Assembly (NCBI RefSeq): GCF_003581645.1
Contig: NZ_QXFK01000018.1
Coordinates: forward strand, 418,501-482,500
DNA length: 64,000 bases
Direction of reading: 5' to 3'
From: Pelagerythrobacter aerophilus
GTDB lineage: Bacteria; Pseudomonadota; Alphaproteobacteria; Sphingomonadales; Sphingomonadaceae
Part shown: positions 7,963-17,850 of the stretch, piece after piece
Numbering within the stretch: position 1 is the stretch's first letter
How the letters are laid out: the number at the start of each line of letters is the position of its first letter
Made by a program: the position numbers and the translations under genes
The notes under the pieces: generated by a model
Seen by the model: only the letters and a program-made list of their open reading frames with translations
What the model was told of the DNA's origin: nothing
Databases searched by the model: none

Positions 7963-10776
7963 TCACAGCTTGAAGCGCACGCCTGCCATGATCACGCGGC
8001 CGAAGTGGTTGTTCTCGTAATTCCGGCGCGCAAAGTCGTCGGTCCAGCGATAGCGGTAGTCATCCGTCAGATTGGTGCCGTCGAGCGACAGCTCGATCTG
8101 ATCGGTGAGCTGATAGCGAATCGCGGCGTCGAGGTTGAACGAGCTGCCGAACCCTTCGAAGATGTTGCTGTTGCCGCTCGTGCCGGTGATGTAACCGCCG
8201 CGATAGGCACCCGATACGCGGATCGAAAGCTTGCCGTCGTCGTAGTAGACGGTACCGTTCGCCGATTTCTTCGACAACCCGAGGAGTGGGCGAGTGTATA
8301 TCTCCGGGTTCTCGTCATCGCCGAAGTTATAGTCGACCTTGCTATCGATCAGCGTCACGTTGCCGAGCACGCCGAAATGACGCAGCATGCTCGAGTCCGA
8401 GAACGCAGAGAAAGGAAGGTTGAGACCAAACTCGACACCCTTCAGACTCGCGCCGGGACCATTGAGGGTAGTCCTGAACTCAAATTCGCGATCGGGATTG
8501 GTCCCGTTGACGATCGCGTCGTAAACAGGTGTGCCCGGTGTCAGAAGAGACGTAGGCAACCCACTGTCCGCCCAGGTGCCCTCTTCCGAATCCGCCAGCG
8601 GGAAGCTCACGATATCCTTGGCAAAGAGCGCCACGGATGCGAGCGCTCCCGGGGCGAAATACCACTCAAGCGCCACGTCGTAGTTGGTCGCACGATAGGG
8701 ATCGATGTAGGGATTGCCGGTCGAGATGCGGAAATTGAACTGATCGACCGACCCACCCGGTGTCAGCGAGCCTAGGCTCGGCCGGGTCATCACCTTGGCG
8801 ATGGCGCCGCGCAGGATCAGATTGTCCGCCGGGAAGATGTTGACATTCATGGCCGGCAGCCAGTCGTCATAGGTGCGCTCTATGGTCCTGTAGGTGCCAC
8901 TCAGGAACCCTTCGGACGTCTGATCGGTCTTGGCATAGCGCATGCCCGCATTACCCGTGACACGCATGCCGAACAGCGATGTTTCGTAGTTCGCCTGGAG
9001 CCAGCCACCGGTCACCTCCTCGGTGACCGAGCGCTGCCCCCCTTGATCCAGCACGGCTTCGCGGTTGTAGAGGTCGATCAAATCGGTGGCGGCGTCGAGG
9101 TTCGGCACAACCCACTGGTTGGTGTTGCCTTGCGGCTGCCCCGCCTTGCCGAGTTCGAAGATATCGGCAAGATCGTCGGTTACCGGCGCACCGGAAGCGC
9201 CCGGCGCACAGTCGAATGCCTGACAGTAGACGCCGTCGCGCCGGTATCCGATCGTATCGAAGTTGAAGCGGCGATAGAAGGCGCCACCCGCGAACTGGAA
9301 GCCATCTGCCACATCCCATTCGAGATCGAGCGCGGCCGTACGGAACTTGTTGGTGAGCGATGACGGCCGGTCGCGGAACTCGGCGAATTCAAACGCTGCC
9401 GGATCATCGATTCCGGGGCCGAAGACCAGGAGCGGCGACTTCATGTCGGTGTAGTCGTAGGTGTAGCCGTCCGCGCGGTCGTCGAACATCAGCGAGGTTT
9501 CGATCGGAATGTCTGCGTCCGACCGCGAGAGGCCGCCCCGAAGCGTTCCCCGGAACATATCGCTGAACTCGTGATCGATGTTGGCCGAGATCTGATAGAA
9601 CTCGGTCTCGCTCTCACGATGATAGCGCTCGGTGCGGACGTAGGCGTTGTCCAACTCGGCCGAGATGATGTTGTTGTCGCCGTCGATCACATAGTTGGAG
9701 ATATCGATGGTGTCTTCATTGCTGCGCAGCAACACCTCGCCCCAGAACTCGTCGCGATCCTCCTTGAAGTTCGAATAGAGGCCGTCGATCGAGATATTGG
9801 TGCGGTCGGTCGGCTTGAACTGGATCGACGCGGTCGCGCCCAGACGTTCGCGATCATGGTCGACGAGGCCATAGCGCGGGATGCGCGGGTGAAAAGCGTC
9901 GGCAACCTCCGCGCACTCGCCGGTCGGATTGTCGAGGTCGCATGCGACGCCGTTGACCGAACGGAACGGATCCTGAGCCCAGCGCACCGAGTTGTTGCCG
10001 AGCTCCGAGGTCTTGTACTGCGAGTAGGCGACCGAGGCGGACACGCCGAACGTCTCGGCGTCGTTGGTCCAGCCGATGAGGCCGGCGAGGCGCGGGCCGA
10101 CATTGTCGTTGAGGTCGTTGTAGCGGGCCTGCGCCGAAGCGGTGAGCGTCAGGCCGGCGCCATAGTTGATCGGGTTGCCGGTGTTGAGATCCACCACCGC
10201 GCCCAGCGACCCCTCGTCGAGCGATGCCGATGCGGTCTTGTGCACAACGATCGAGTTGAACAGCTCCGACGCGAAGACGTTGAAGTCGAACGCGCGGTCG
10301 CGGTTGGCGGACGCGCCGTCGGTCGAGGTCGCAATGGTCTCCATGCCGTTCACCCGAACCCGGGTGAACTGCGCCCCCAGACCACGTACGGTGATCGCAC
10401 GCCCTTCGCCCGCGTCGCGCTCGATGGCGACGCCCGGGATACGCTGCAGCGATTCGGCCAGGTTCTGGTCGGGGAACTTCGCAATGTCCTCGGCCACGAT
10501 GACGTCGATCGCCGATACCGATTCGCGCTTCATGTCGAGCGCCGCGTCGAGCGAGGCGCGGAAGCCGCTGACGACGATCACATTGCCCTCTTCCCCGATC
10601 GCTTCCTCGGCGACAGCTTCATCGGCGGCCCCGCTGGTCGTGCTGGGGGACGTGTCCGTCTCCTGCGCACTTGCCACGGAAGGCAGCGCGGCCGTCGCCA
10701 GCACTAGAAACGAAGTGGCTCCCATGAGCCGCGTCAGCGCGCGCTTCCGCCGCTCGATGTCCTGATCCTTGCGCAT
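7963..10776 (-). CDS. TonB-dependent outer-membrane receptor of the pectin locus
   Basis: It has 937 residues. A signal peptide ends near ASAQE, and the plug domain begins around EGNVIVVSGFRASL with the conserved NLAESLQRIPGV and RGLGAQFTRVRVNGM segments. A long beta-barrel ends in the terminal aromatic strand GRVIMAGVRFKL, whose last residues (FKL) suit BAM recognition. There is no N-terminal STN signalling domain. This type (NLAESLQRIPGVAIERD, with a GSLGAVVDLNTGNP segment) is common in sphingomonad and Caulobacter glycan-utilisation loci, so import of oligogalacturonides or side-chain oligosaccharides is inferred. A LacI-type operator lies about 48 bp upstream of the start. Confidence 0.93.
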   Translation of the reverse strand: MRKDQDIERRKRALTRLMGATSFLVLATAALPSVASAQETDTSPSTTSGAADEAVAEEAIGEEGNVIVVSGFRASLDAALDMKRESVSAIDVIVAEDIAKFPDQNLAESLQRIPGVAIERDAGEGRAITVRGLGAQFTRVRVNGMETIATSTDGASANRDRAFDFNVFASELFNSIVVHKTASASLDEGSLGAVVDLNTGNPINYGAGLTLTASAQARYNDLNDNVGPRLAGLIGWTNDAETFGVSASVAYSQYKTSELGNNSVRWAQDPFRSVNGVACDLDNPTGECAEVADAFHPRIPRYGLVDHDRERLGATASIQFKPTDRTNISIDGLYSNFKEDRDEFWGEVLLRSNEDTIDISNYVIDGDNNIISAELDNAYVRTERYHRESETEFYQISANIDHEFSDMFRGTLRGGLSRSDADIPIETSLMFDDRADGYTYDYTDMKSPLLVFGPGIDDPAAFEFAEFRDRPSSLTNKFRTAALDLEWDVADGFQFAGGAFYRRFNFDTIGYRRDGVYCQAFDCAPGASGAPVTDDLADIFELGKAGQPQGNTNQWVVPNLDAATDLIDLYNREAVLDQGGQRSVTEEVTGGWLQANYETSLFGMRVTGNAGMRYAKTDQTSEGFLSGTYRTIERTYDDWLPAMNVNIFPADNLILRGAIAKVMTRPSLGSLTPGGSVDQFNFRISTGNPYIDPYRATNYDVALEWYFAPGALASVALFAKDIVSFPLADSEEGTWADSGLPTSLLTPGTPVYDAIVNGTNPDREFEFRTTLNGPGASLKGVEFGLNLPFSAFSDSSMLRHFGVLGNVTLIDSKVDYNFGDDENPEIYTRPLLGLSKKSANGTVYYDDGKLSIRVSGAYRGGYITGTSGNSNIFEGFGSSFNLDAAIRYQLTDQIELSLDGTNLTDDYRYRWTDDFARRNYENNHFGRVIMAGVRFKL

Positions 10777-10823
10777 TCCTCTCTCCCTTGTCCGTTTCGC
10801 TTATGGAGGCGAATAAAACCGTA

Positions 10824-10837
10824 TGACACCGGTGTCT
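10824..10837. promoter_or_regulatory. LacI-type operator, site 1 (TonB receptor promoter)
   Basis: TGACACCGGTGTCT is a near-perfect palindrome centred on CG. It is one of six copies in the window and lies 48 bp upstream of the TonB receptor start, in the divergent region shared with the PL1 gene. Confidence 0.8.
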
Positions 10838-10961
10838 AAGCTAGACGACGGCATGGCTGGAGAGAACGAACTCTGGAGTTGAGGCAATGACGGCGCCCCT
10901 TCACTCTCTCCCACCGATGCTGTGCTTATCCGCCCAGTCATCATCCCGGTTGTAAGATGTA

Positions 10962-10975
10962 AGTAACCGGTGTCA
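10962..10975. promoter_or_regulatory. LacI-type operator, site 2 (PL1 pectate lyase promoter)
   Basis: AGTAACCGGTGTCA keeps the half-site GGTGTCA and the ACCGGT core. It lies 54 bp upstream of the PL1 start. TTGTAA at 10950-10955 and CATAAG at 10974-10979 are weak -35 and -10 candidates that it would overlap. Confidence 0.78.
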
Positions 10976-11029
10976 TAAGAGTGCGCCCGGCGCGAGACGC
11001 TGTCAAGACCGGTGATTGGGAGAGAGACA

Positions 11030-12382
11030 ATGATGCGTGTTCTGATACCCCTTCTGTTGCTGATTGTGGCCTCGCCGCTACGCGCGGAAGCCTTCCCCGG
11101 CGCGACGGGATGGGCCGCGACGACCGAGGGCGGGCGCGGCGGCACGATCATACGAGTCACCAATCTCGATGCGGACGGGCCCGGTTCGCTCAAAGCCGCC
11201 CTTGAAGCGTCCGGACCGCGAATCGTCGTCTTCGAGGTGGGCGGGGTGATCGATCTGGGCCTCACCACCGTGAATATCGACGAGCCGTACCTCACAATTG
11301 CAGGGCAGACCGCACCATCGCCGGGCATCACCATCATTCGCGGCGGCTTCGATATCCGCACGCACGATGTCATCGTTCGCCATATCCGTATCCGCTCCGG
11401 CGTTTCCGGAAAGCCGAAACGGAGCGATTGGGAAGCCGACGCCATCTCCACCGTCGCCGCCAGCAATGTGATCGTCGACCACTGCTCGGTCACCTGGGCT
11501 GTCGATGAGAACCTGTCTGCCTCCGGCCCCCGCTTCACGGGCGGCACCGTCGAGGAGTGGCGAGCGGGAACATCGCGCAATATTACGTTCTCCTACAACA
11601 TCATCGCCGAAGGCCTCGCCCACGCCAGCCATCCGAAGGGAGAGCACAGCAAAGGCTCCCTGATCCACGACAACGCGACCGGCATCCTCATCTACCGCAA
11701 CCTCTATGCCCACAATTACGAGCGCAACCCGATGCTGAAGGGCGGTGTCCAGGCAGCGGCGGTGAACAACTTCATCTTCGATCCGGGCGCGCAGGCGATC
11801 CATTACAACCTGATGGACCTGGAGTGGGGCGACCATCCGCATCAGACCGGAGAACTGTCTGCCGTCGGCAATGTCCTACGCGCCGGCTTCTCCACCCGCG
11901 ACGACATCGCCTTCCTCTCGATCGGCGGCGTCGGCGATCTGCGCTACTACGGACGCGACAATGTCGCGGTCGGCCGACTGGGCGAATCGCTGCCGATGTT
12001 CGGCCGCTACACCACCAGCCCCGCGAAGATCGTCGAAACCGACGAGCCGCCCGTCTGGCCCGAGGGCCTGGACGTGCTGCCCGCGAATCAGGTGGAGACG
12101 CATGTCCTGCGATATGCCGGCGCCCGCCCCTGGGATCGCGACGCGCATGACATCCGCGTGATATTCGACGTTGCCGAGGGGCGCGGCGAGATCATCGACA
12201 GCGAGGCGGAAGTCGGCGGCTATCCGGTGGTCGAACCCACCCGCGCGCGGTTTGTCGCGGAGGAATGGAACCTCGATACGATGGAGCCCAAGTCCGGGCG
12301 CTATCCCGGCCAGAAGGACGATTTCGTCCAGCAGCCGACCAGCACGCGCGACCGGCTGATGCGGCAGCAGGAGGGGAACTGA
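11030..12382 (+). CDS. Pectate lyase, family PL1-like
   Basis: Secreted parallel beta-helix lyase of 450 residues with a Sec signal (MMRVLIPLLLLIVASPLRAEA). Characteristic blocks are AFPGATGWAATTEGGRGG at the mature N-terminus, ITIRG-like ITIIRGGFDIRTHDVIVRH, the calcium-binding region SDWEADAIS, and DHCSVTWAVDENLS, which matches the family vDHcS-x-sWa-x-DE signature. RNPML further on supplies a family-conserved arginine. I chose ATG 11030 because GGGAGAGA lies 5-12 bases upstream; a GTG at 11012 also keeps the frame. The gene is followed 2 bp later by the ThuA-cupin gene. It cuts polygalacturonate to unsaturated oligomers and complements the PL10 enzyme across the divergent promoter. Confidence 0.9.
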   Translation: MMRVLIPLLLLIVASPLRAEAFPGATGWAATTEGGRGGTIIRVTNLDADGPGSLKAALEASGPRIVVFEVGGVIDLGLTTVNIDEPYLTIAGQTAPSPGITIIRGGFDIRTHDVIVRHIRIRSGVSGKPKRSDWEADAISTVAASNVIVDHCSVTWAVDENLSASGPRFTGGTVEEWRAGTSRNITFSYNIIAEGLAHASHPKGEHSKGSLIHDNATGILIYRNLYAHNYERNPMLKGGVQAAAVNNFIFDPGAQAIHYNLMDLEWGDHPHQTGELSAVGNVLRAGFSTRDDIAFLSIGGVGDLRYYGRDNVAVGRLGESLPMFGRYTTSPAKIVETDEPPVWPEGLDVLPANQVETHVLRYAGARPWDRDAHDIRVIFDVAEGRGEIIDSEAEVGGYPVVEPTRARFVAEEWNLDTMEPKSGRYPGQKDDFVQQPTSTRDRLMRQQEGN

Positions 12383-12384
12383 CG

Positions 12385-13506
12385 ATGAAGGCAATGGCGG
12401 CACGAATCCTCGGCGCGCTCGCGTTGGTCCTCGCCCTCGCGTCCAATCCCGCGGCGGCGTGGGCAGCGCCGAAGGTCCTGCTGTTCAGCCATACGACCGG
12501 CTATCGCCACGCCTCGATCGAACCCGCCATCGTCGCGATTCGGTCGCTCGCCGAACGAGAAGGCTTCGCCCTCGTCGCTTCAGAAGATCCGGCGGTTTTC
12601 GAGGAGGACGGACTGGACGGCTTCACCGCGATCATCCTGCTCAGCACCACGACCGATCGGAAGGACCCGGCGTCCGAATGGCTCGTCGGCCCGCGCCGCG
12701 CCGGATTGCAGGCATTCGTTCGGGGCGGAGGCGGCGTGGTCGGCATCCATGCCGCAGCCGACTCGCACGCGCACTGGCCCTGGTACCGGCGGATGATCGG
12801 CGGGCAGTTCGCCCGTCATCCGGAAGGGACGCCAACGGCCGAGCTTCACCGCACCGATGCCGATCACCCGGCCGCGCGCGTGTTCCCCGAGAGCTTCCGG
12901 CGCACGGACGAGTACTACCTGTTCGAGGATTTCGACCCGACGGTCACCCTCCTCGCCACCTTCGACCCGGCATCCATTGGCGAGCCGGCGGCCAACCCCA
13001 AACCGGTCGCCTGGGCGCACCATTTCGAGGGCGGCCGCGTCTTCTACACCGCGATGGGGCACACACCGGAAAGCTATTCCGAGCCGCTGTTTCTCGCGCA
13101 CCTTGCCGCGGGGCTCCGCTGGGCGGCCAGCCTGCCGCGACCGGCCGCGCGGGGCGTAGTGATCGACGAGCAGGAGGTTGTCCGGCAAGAGCCGCCACCG
13201 CACGGCGCCATCGGCATGAGCACCGCCTACCGGATTAGCGATGCTGCTCCGCGGCGAACGATGGAATTTCGCAAACGTGTTCTCCACCCCGGCGCCGCGA
13301 TCGGCGTCCACCCGATCAGCCACGACGAGGTCTACTACGTACTCTCCGGCGAAGGCGAGCTCGAGAGTGACGGACAGAAGCAACGGCTGGGACCCGGCAT
13401 GGCCGCCTATCTCTACGCCGATGCGGAAGTCGGCATTCGGCAAGTCGGCAGCGAGCCGCTGGAGCTGATCATCTCCTATCCGCTACCCACCCGAACGCAG
13501 GATTAG
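12385..13506 (+). CDS. ThuA-like domain fused to a C-terminal cupin
   Basis: It has 373 residues with a signal peptide (ARILGALALVLALASNPAAAWA). Residues about 30-260 form a ThuA-like glutamine-amidotransferase-type fold: KVLLFSHTTGYRHASIEPA, the GGGGVVGIHAAADS block, IGGQFARHPEG, and the closing GRVFYTAMGHTPESY. Residues about 285-365 are a cupin with GVHPISHDEVYYVLSGEGEL as the putative metal site (HxxxHxE). ThuA homologues act on disaccharides and keto-sugar derivatives in rhizobia, but the reaction is poorly defined. Being exported, in the PL1 operon and under the pectin operator suggests a role on a pectin-derived sugar. The 3' end overlaps the convergent carboxylesterase gene by 3 bp. 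Confidence 0.85.
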   Translation: MKAMAARILGALALVLALASNPAAAWAAPKVLLFSHTTGYRHASIEPAIVAIRSLAEREGFALVASEDPAVFEEDGLDGFTAIILLSTTTDRKDPASEWLVGPRRAGLQAFVRGGGGVVGIHAAADSHAHWPWYRRMIGGQFARHPEGTPTAELHRTDADHPAARVFPESFRRTDEYYLFEDFDPTVTLLATFDPASIGEPAANPKPVAWAHHFEGGRVFYTAMGHTPESYSEPLFLAHLAAGLRWAASLPRPAARGVVIDEQEVVRQEPPPHGAIGMSTAYRISDAAPRRTMEFRKRVLHPGAAIGVHPISHDEVYYVLSGEGELESDGQKQRLGPGMAAYLYADAEVGIRQVGSEPLELIISYPLPTRTQD

Positions 13507-15083
13507 GTTCCGGGCTGGATGTAGGGGACACGTCCGAAAAGCTCGCGCTCCCACTGCCGGGGATCGTTCGCGATGCGCACCTCCGTATCGAACAGCATGG
13601 TCTCCCGGCGGGGCAAGGTATGGACCGGCCAATCCGGTATGCTCGCATGATTGGGATCGCCCTTGCGCGCGAGGGCGATGAAGGCATCCATCATTTTCCC
13701 GCTCAATTCCTGCGCCTCTCGGCCGGTGCCGGTGATTGATCCCTCGGCATCGAGCGTACCGAATGCGAGCGGAATATCGATCGTGTGCGGTGCGCCGCGG
13801 CGCGGCTCGATTGGCGACTGGTAGTCCACCCGATAGACCCAAGTCGGCGCGCCGGCCTGCGCCCGCTCGTCCGCCTCGATCACTTGCCCGCGCCAGCTCC
13901 GCCCTGCGGTCGTGGCGGCGTAGAAGACCTGCTCGGGAGTGTAGGCGGGATAGCGTTCGCGGAACTGCGCCACGACCCATTCGGGGTGGATGTCGATGCG
14001 AAGCTCCGGCGCCATGCGCTCGGCGATGTTCGACCAGTCGAGGCCGGCGACCTTCGGCCCGTCCGGATCGATGAAGGCACGAGTCTCGTCGAGCGTGTTG
14101 CCGAGGATCATCGGGATGTGGTTCGACTGCGGGTTGGCGTCCGGCCAGAACGGGTGGCGGATGAGCCATTTCATATCCAGCACCGGGCCGAAATAGACGC
14201 CGCCGCCAAGCACGGGATCGGTCGCATCGAGCCCCTCCACCAATGCCTCCGTTGGCACGGTAAGCAAGCGGCCGAGGTCGCTCTCCGGAACGCCGACATC
14301 GGCGAGAAAGGCGCGGGTGCGCGCGGTGGCGTTGAGCGGGCCGGAGGCGGTGACCTGCTGACCGCTCATGGTTGCGGCACTGTGAAACAGGCCCTTGGCT
14401 GCGGGCATGCCCATCATCGTCGCGATCTTGGCGCCGCCGCCCGACTGGCCGAACACCATGACCTGCCCCGGATCGCCGCCGAAGCTCGCAATATTGTCGC
14501 GGATCCATTCCAGGGCGAGGATCTGGTCGAGTTGACCGGCATTGCCGCTGTCCGGGAAGCGCGGATCGAGGCGCGAGAGGTAGAGATAACCGAACGCGTT
14601 GAGACGGTGGTTCAGCGTAACGACGACCACGTCGCCGCGCGCGGCGAGATGATGGCCGTAGTTCAGCGGATCGACCACGCTTCCCGATGAATAGGCGCCG
14701 CCGTGGATATAGACCATCACCGGCCGCTTCGCGCGCGGGTCCGGCTCCGGCGTCCAGACGTTGAGGAACAGGCAGTCCTCGCTGGTCGAGGCGTAGCGAT
14801 CGCTCCGCTGCGGGCAGGACGGCGCGAAGGCGGTCGCATCGGCGATGCCGCTCCACGGTTCCGGAGCGCGCGGTGCCTGAAAGCGGTGCGGCCGCGTGTC
14901 CTGTCCGTAGCGAAGGCCGCGAAACACGTGGAGGCCGTCTTCGACGGTGCCGCGCGCGCGGCCCTTGGTCGTCGGGACGACGCTCTCCCGTCCCTGCGCG
15001 GCATAGGCAGCCCCGGGCAGCGAGAGGGCTGCGGCGGCCAGGGTCGAGTTGCCCAGAAAGCGGCGGCGGTCGAGCTTGTCCAT
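13503..15083 (-). CDS. Type-B carboxylesterase, Tat-exported
   Basis: It has 526 residues with a clear twin-arginine leader (DRRRFLGNSTLAAAALSLPG). The type-B carboxylesterase/lipase fold shows SEDCLFLNVWTPE, the oxyanion-hole block VYIHGGAYSSGS and the nucleophile elbow FGQSGGGAK (GxSxG). It is the last gene of the long uronate-xylose operon and overlaps the xylA stop (TGATG; a GTG start at 15086 is also possible). Esterification is common in pectin and xylan (acetyl, methyl, feruloyl), so debranching of these polymers is a plausible role, but the family is broad and the specificity is unknown. Confidence 0.87.
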   Translation of the reverse strand: MDKLDRRRFLGNSTLAAAALSLPGAAYAAQGRESVVPTTKGRARGTVEDGLHVFRGLRYGQDTRPHRFQAPRAPEPWSGIADATAFAPSCPQRSDRYASTSEDCLFLNVWTPEPDPRAKRPVMVYIHGGAYSSGSVVDPLNYGHHLAARGDVVVVTLNHRLNAFGYLYLSRLDPRFPDSGNAGQLDQILALEWIRDNIASFGGDPGQVMVFGQSGGGAKIATMMGMPAAKGLFHSAATMSGQQVTASGPLNATARTRAFLADVGVPESDLGRLLTVPTEALVEGLDATDPVLGGGVYFGPVLDMKWLIRHPFWPDANPQSNHIPMILGNTLDETRAFIDPDGPKVAGLDWSNIAERMAPELRIDIHPEWVVAQFRERYPAYTPEQVFYAATTAGRSWRGQVIEADERAQAGAPTWVYRVDYQSPIEPRRGAPHTIDIPLAFGTLDAEGSITGTGREAQELSGKMMDAFIALARKGDPNHASIPDWPVHTLPRRETMLFDTEVRIANDPRQWERELFGRVPYIQPGT

Positions 15084-16399
15084 CACGCGAACCTGTTCAC
15101 CAGATTTTCGAGGTATTCCTGCCGGCCCGAAGCAGGCCGCTTGTCGCTGCCCGATTGCAGCGCATGGTCGGAGAGATCGGTCAGGCTCAGCTCGCCCAAC
15201 GCTTTCCGTCCGAACTCGCCTTTCCAGCCGGCATAGCGATCCTCGACGAATTGCCCGAGCCGCCCGTCCTCGATGATCGCGGCCGCATTGAGCAGCGCGC
15301 GGGCGAGAACGTCGATGCCGCCGATATGGCCATGGAACAGGTCGACCGGATCGATCGACTGCCGGCGCACTTTCGCGTCGAAGTTGAAGCCGCCGGTGGT
15401 GAAACCGCCGCCTTTCAGGATCTCGAGCAAAGCCAGCGTGAGCCCCGGAATGTCGTTGGGAAACTGGTCGGTGTCCCAGCCGTTCTGCGGATCGCCGCGA
15501 TTGATGTCGATCGATCCGAAAATGCCGAGCGCCATCGCGGTCGCGATCTCGTGCTCGAAGCTGTTGCCGGCGAGCGTCGCGTGATTGGCCTCGATGTTGA
15601 CCCGAACCTCGTCGACCAGCCCGTAGCGTTCGAGGAAGCCGTACACGGTCGCCGTGTCGCGGTCGTACTGATGCTTGGTCGGTTCGTGGGGCTTGGGCTC
15701 GATCAGGATCGTACCGGGAAAGCCGATTTTGTGCTTGTGCTCGACGACGAGGTTCAGAAAGCGGCCGAGCTGATCCATCTCCTGCCGGAGATCGGTGTTG
15801 AGGATCGTGTCGTAGCCTTCACGGCCGCCCCACAGCACGTAGTTCGCGCCGCCGAGCCGGTGCGTTGCCTCCAGCATCTCGCGGACCTGGAACGCCGCCC
15901 AGGCGAAGATTTCGGGGTCGGGACTGGTCGCACCGCCCGCCGCGTAGCGCGGGTGGGAGAAGAGATTGGCGGTGCCCCACAGCAACTTCATCCCGCCCGT
16001 TTCCATCCGCCGCGCCATCTGCTCGACGATGTCGGACAGGTTGCGGCGATGCTCCTCCGGCGTCGCGGCGGTCGCCATCGCGTCGACGTCGTGGAAGCAG
16101 AAGAACGGCGCGCCCAGCCGTTCGAAGAAGTCGAACGCGTTTTCCAGCTTCAGCGATGCCCGCTCAGGCGTGCAGATCTCACCCGGCATCCATGGCCGGT
16201 CGAACGTGCCGGCCCCGAAGATGTCGGCGCCGGGCCAGGCGAAGCTATGCCAATAGCAGACCGCGAGACGAAGGTGCTCCGCCATCGTCTTGCCCAGCAC
16301 GATCCTGCCCGGGTCGTAGTGGCGGAAGGCGAGCATGTTGTCGCTGTCTTCGCCTTCGTAGGCGATCGGGGCGATGTCTGCGAAAATCCGGTCGGTCAT
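15083..16399 (-). CDS. xylA: Xylose isomerase
   Basis: Interconverts D-xylose and D-xylulose in the cytoplasm. It has 438 residues, the group-II size. The catalytic histidine lies in FFCFHDVD, metal and substrate ligands in [34 protein letters not shown] and [18 protein letters not shown], and the late aspartate in [13 protein letters not shown]. The start at 16399 gives MTDRIFADI and overlaps the xylB stop by 4 bp (ATGA). The open frame continues far upstream but that part is the shadow of xylB. Confidence 0.97.
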   Translation of the reverse strand: MTDRIFADIAPIAYEGEDSDNMLAFRHYDPGRIVLGKTMAEHLRLAVCYWHSFAWPGADIFGAGTFDRPWMPGEICTPERASLKLENAFDFFERLGAPFFCFHDVDAMATAATPEEHRRNLSDIVEQMARRMETGGMKLLWGTANLFSHPRYAAGGATSPDPEIFAWAAFQVREMLEATHRLGGANYVLWGGREGYDTILNTDLRQEMDQLGRFLNLVVEHKHKIGFPGTILIEPKPHEPTKHQYDRDTATVYGFLERYGLVDEVRVNIEANHATLAGNSFEHEIATAMALGIFGSIDINRGDPQNGWDTDQFPNDIPGLTLALLEILKGGGFTTGGFNFDAKVRRQSIDPVDLFHGHIGGIDVLARALLNAAAIIEDGRLGQFVEDRYAGWKGEFGRKALGELSLTDLSDHALQSGSDKRPASGRQEYLENLVNRFA

Positions 16400-17850
16400 G
16401 GGTGGCCTCGAAAGTGGGGTTGGAGGGCGGAGTAGAGCGCGCGGAAGAGCTGCTGGCGTTCGGCGAAGTCGGCGGCGCGGTCGGGGTCCGGCTCTTCCAC
16501 GCCGGTGACGGCGGGAGGCTGGATCACGGCATCCGCATGCCCTTCCGCGCAGAGCCGGGCGAGCCGCGCGGCGCCGAAGGCCGGTCCGACCGCGCCCGCT
16601 TCCCTGAACACGAGCGGCCGATCGAGCGCGGCGGCAATGATCGCGCCCCAGAACGAGGAGCGCGAACCGCCGCCCGCCATGGTAATCGCGTCGGGTGACG
16701 AGCCCGCAGCGACGATCGTATCCAGCCCGTCGCGCAGGCCCATGGCGACACCTTCCAGCACGGCCAAGGCAAGCTCCGGCGCGCCGGTGGTTGCGGTCAT
16801 GCCGAAGAAGACGCCCTGCGCGTGCGGATCGGCGTGTGGCGTCCGTTCGCCGCTGAGGTAGGGAAGGAAGATCGGCCGCGAGCGATCCATGCGCGCCTGT
16901 TCGGCGGCCGCGAGCAATGCCGGCACGTCGTCCAAGCCGAGCAGGGCCGCCGCCCAGTCCAGGCATGCGGCGGCGCTCAGCATGACCGACATCTGATGCC
17001 AGCGCCCGGGCAGGGCATGGCAGAAGGCGTGCAGGCCGTTGTCGGGTGCCGCCCGAAGCCGGTCGGTCGCGACGAAGCAAACGCCCGAGGTGCCGAGCGA
17101 GAGGAAGCAATCGCCCGGATCAACGACGCCGAGCCCGACGGCGGCCGCGGCATTGTCGCCCCCGCCGGCCGCAACGGACACCTCGTCCATTCCCCAGCGG
17201 GCAGCGACGCTTGGCCGCAGCGTTCCCGTCACCTCCGGCCCTTCGTGCACGCTCGGCATGGCTTCCACGTCGAGGCCCGTTGCAGCCAGCATCGCCGGCG
17301 ACCATGCCCGCGCCTCGACATCGAGCCATAGCGTTCCGCTGGCGTCCGATAGGTCGGTCGCCTTCTCGCCGGTCATCTGCAGGCGGACGTAGTCCTTGGG
17401 CAGCAACACGGTGCGGGTGCGCACAAACAGATCCGGCTCGTGCTCGCGTACCCAGAGGAGCTTCGGCGCTGTGAAGCCAGCCATGGCGGCATTGCCCGTG
17501 ATGCTGCGCGTCCGAGGCTCCGCTTCCTCCAGCAGGCGGCACTCGGCGCCCGAGCGGCCGTCGTTCCACAGGATGGCGGGGCGGAGCGGCCGGTCGGTCT
17601 CGTCGAGCAAAGTCGCGCCGTGCATCTGGCCCGCGAGACCGACCGCGCGGACCGCGCGCCGGTCCGCGGCCGGCAAGGACAGCACGGCCGCCTCGGTCGC
17701 CCGCCACCAGTCGTCGGGGTCCTGCTCCGACATCAGCGGCCCGGGCCGGGAGACCGACAAGGGCGCCGAGCCTTCGCCGCGCAGCCGCCCTTCCCCGTCG
17801 AGGAGAACGGCCTTCACAGCCGAAGTGCCGATATCGATCCCGAGATACAT
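16396..17850 (-). CDS. xylB: Xylulokinase
   Basis: Phosphorylates D-xylulose to xylulose 5-phosphate for the pentose phosphate pathway. It is a FGGY-family sugar kinase of 484 residues with the N-terminal phosphate-1 motif [31 protein letters not shown], the catalytic aspartate region [22 protein letters not shown] and the C-terminal adenosine motif [13 protein letters not shown]. The start ATG at 17850 shares one base with the stop of the upstream permease gene (TGATG), so the three xylose genes are translationally linked. Confidence 0.96.
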   Translation of the reverse strand: MYLGIDIGTSAVKAVLLDGEGRLRGEGSAPLSVSRPGPLMSEQDPDDWWRATEAAVLSLPAADRRAVRAVGLAGQMHGATLLDETDRPLRPAILWNDGRSGAECRLLEEAEPRTRSITGNAAMAGFTAPKLLWVREHEPDLFVRTRTVLLPKDYVRLQMTGEKATDLSDASGTLWLDVEARAWSPAMLAATGLDVEAMPSVHEGPEVTGTLRPSVAARWGMDEVSVAAGGGDNAAAAVGLGVVDPGDCFLSLGTSGVCFVATDRLRAAPDNGLHAFCHALPGRWHQMSVMLSAAACLDWAAALLGLDDVPALLAAAEQARMDRSRPIFLPYLSGERTPHADPHAQGVFFGMTATTGAPELALAVLEGVAMGLRDGLDTIVAAGSSPDAITMAGGGSRSSFWGAIIAAALDRPLVFREAGAVGPAFGAARLARLCAEGHADAVIQPPAVTGVEEPDPDRAADFAERQQLFRALYSALQPHFRGHP

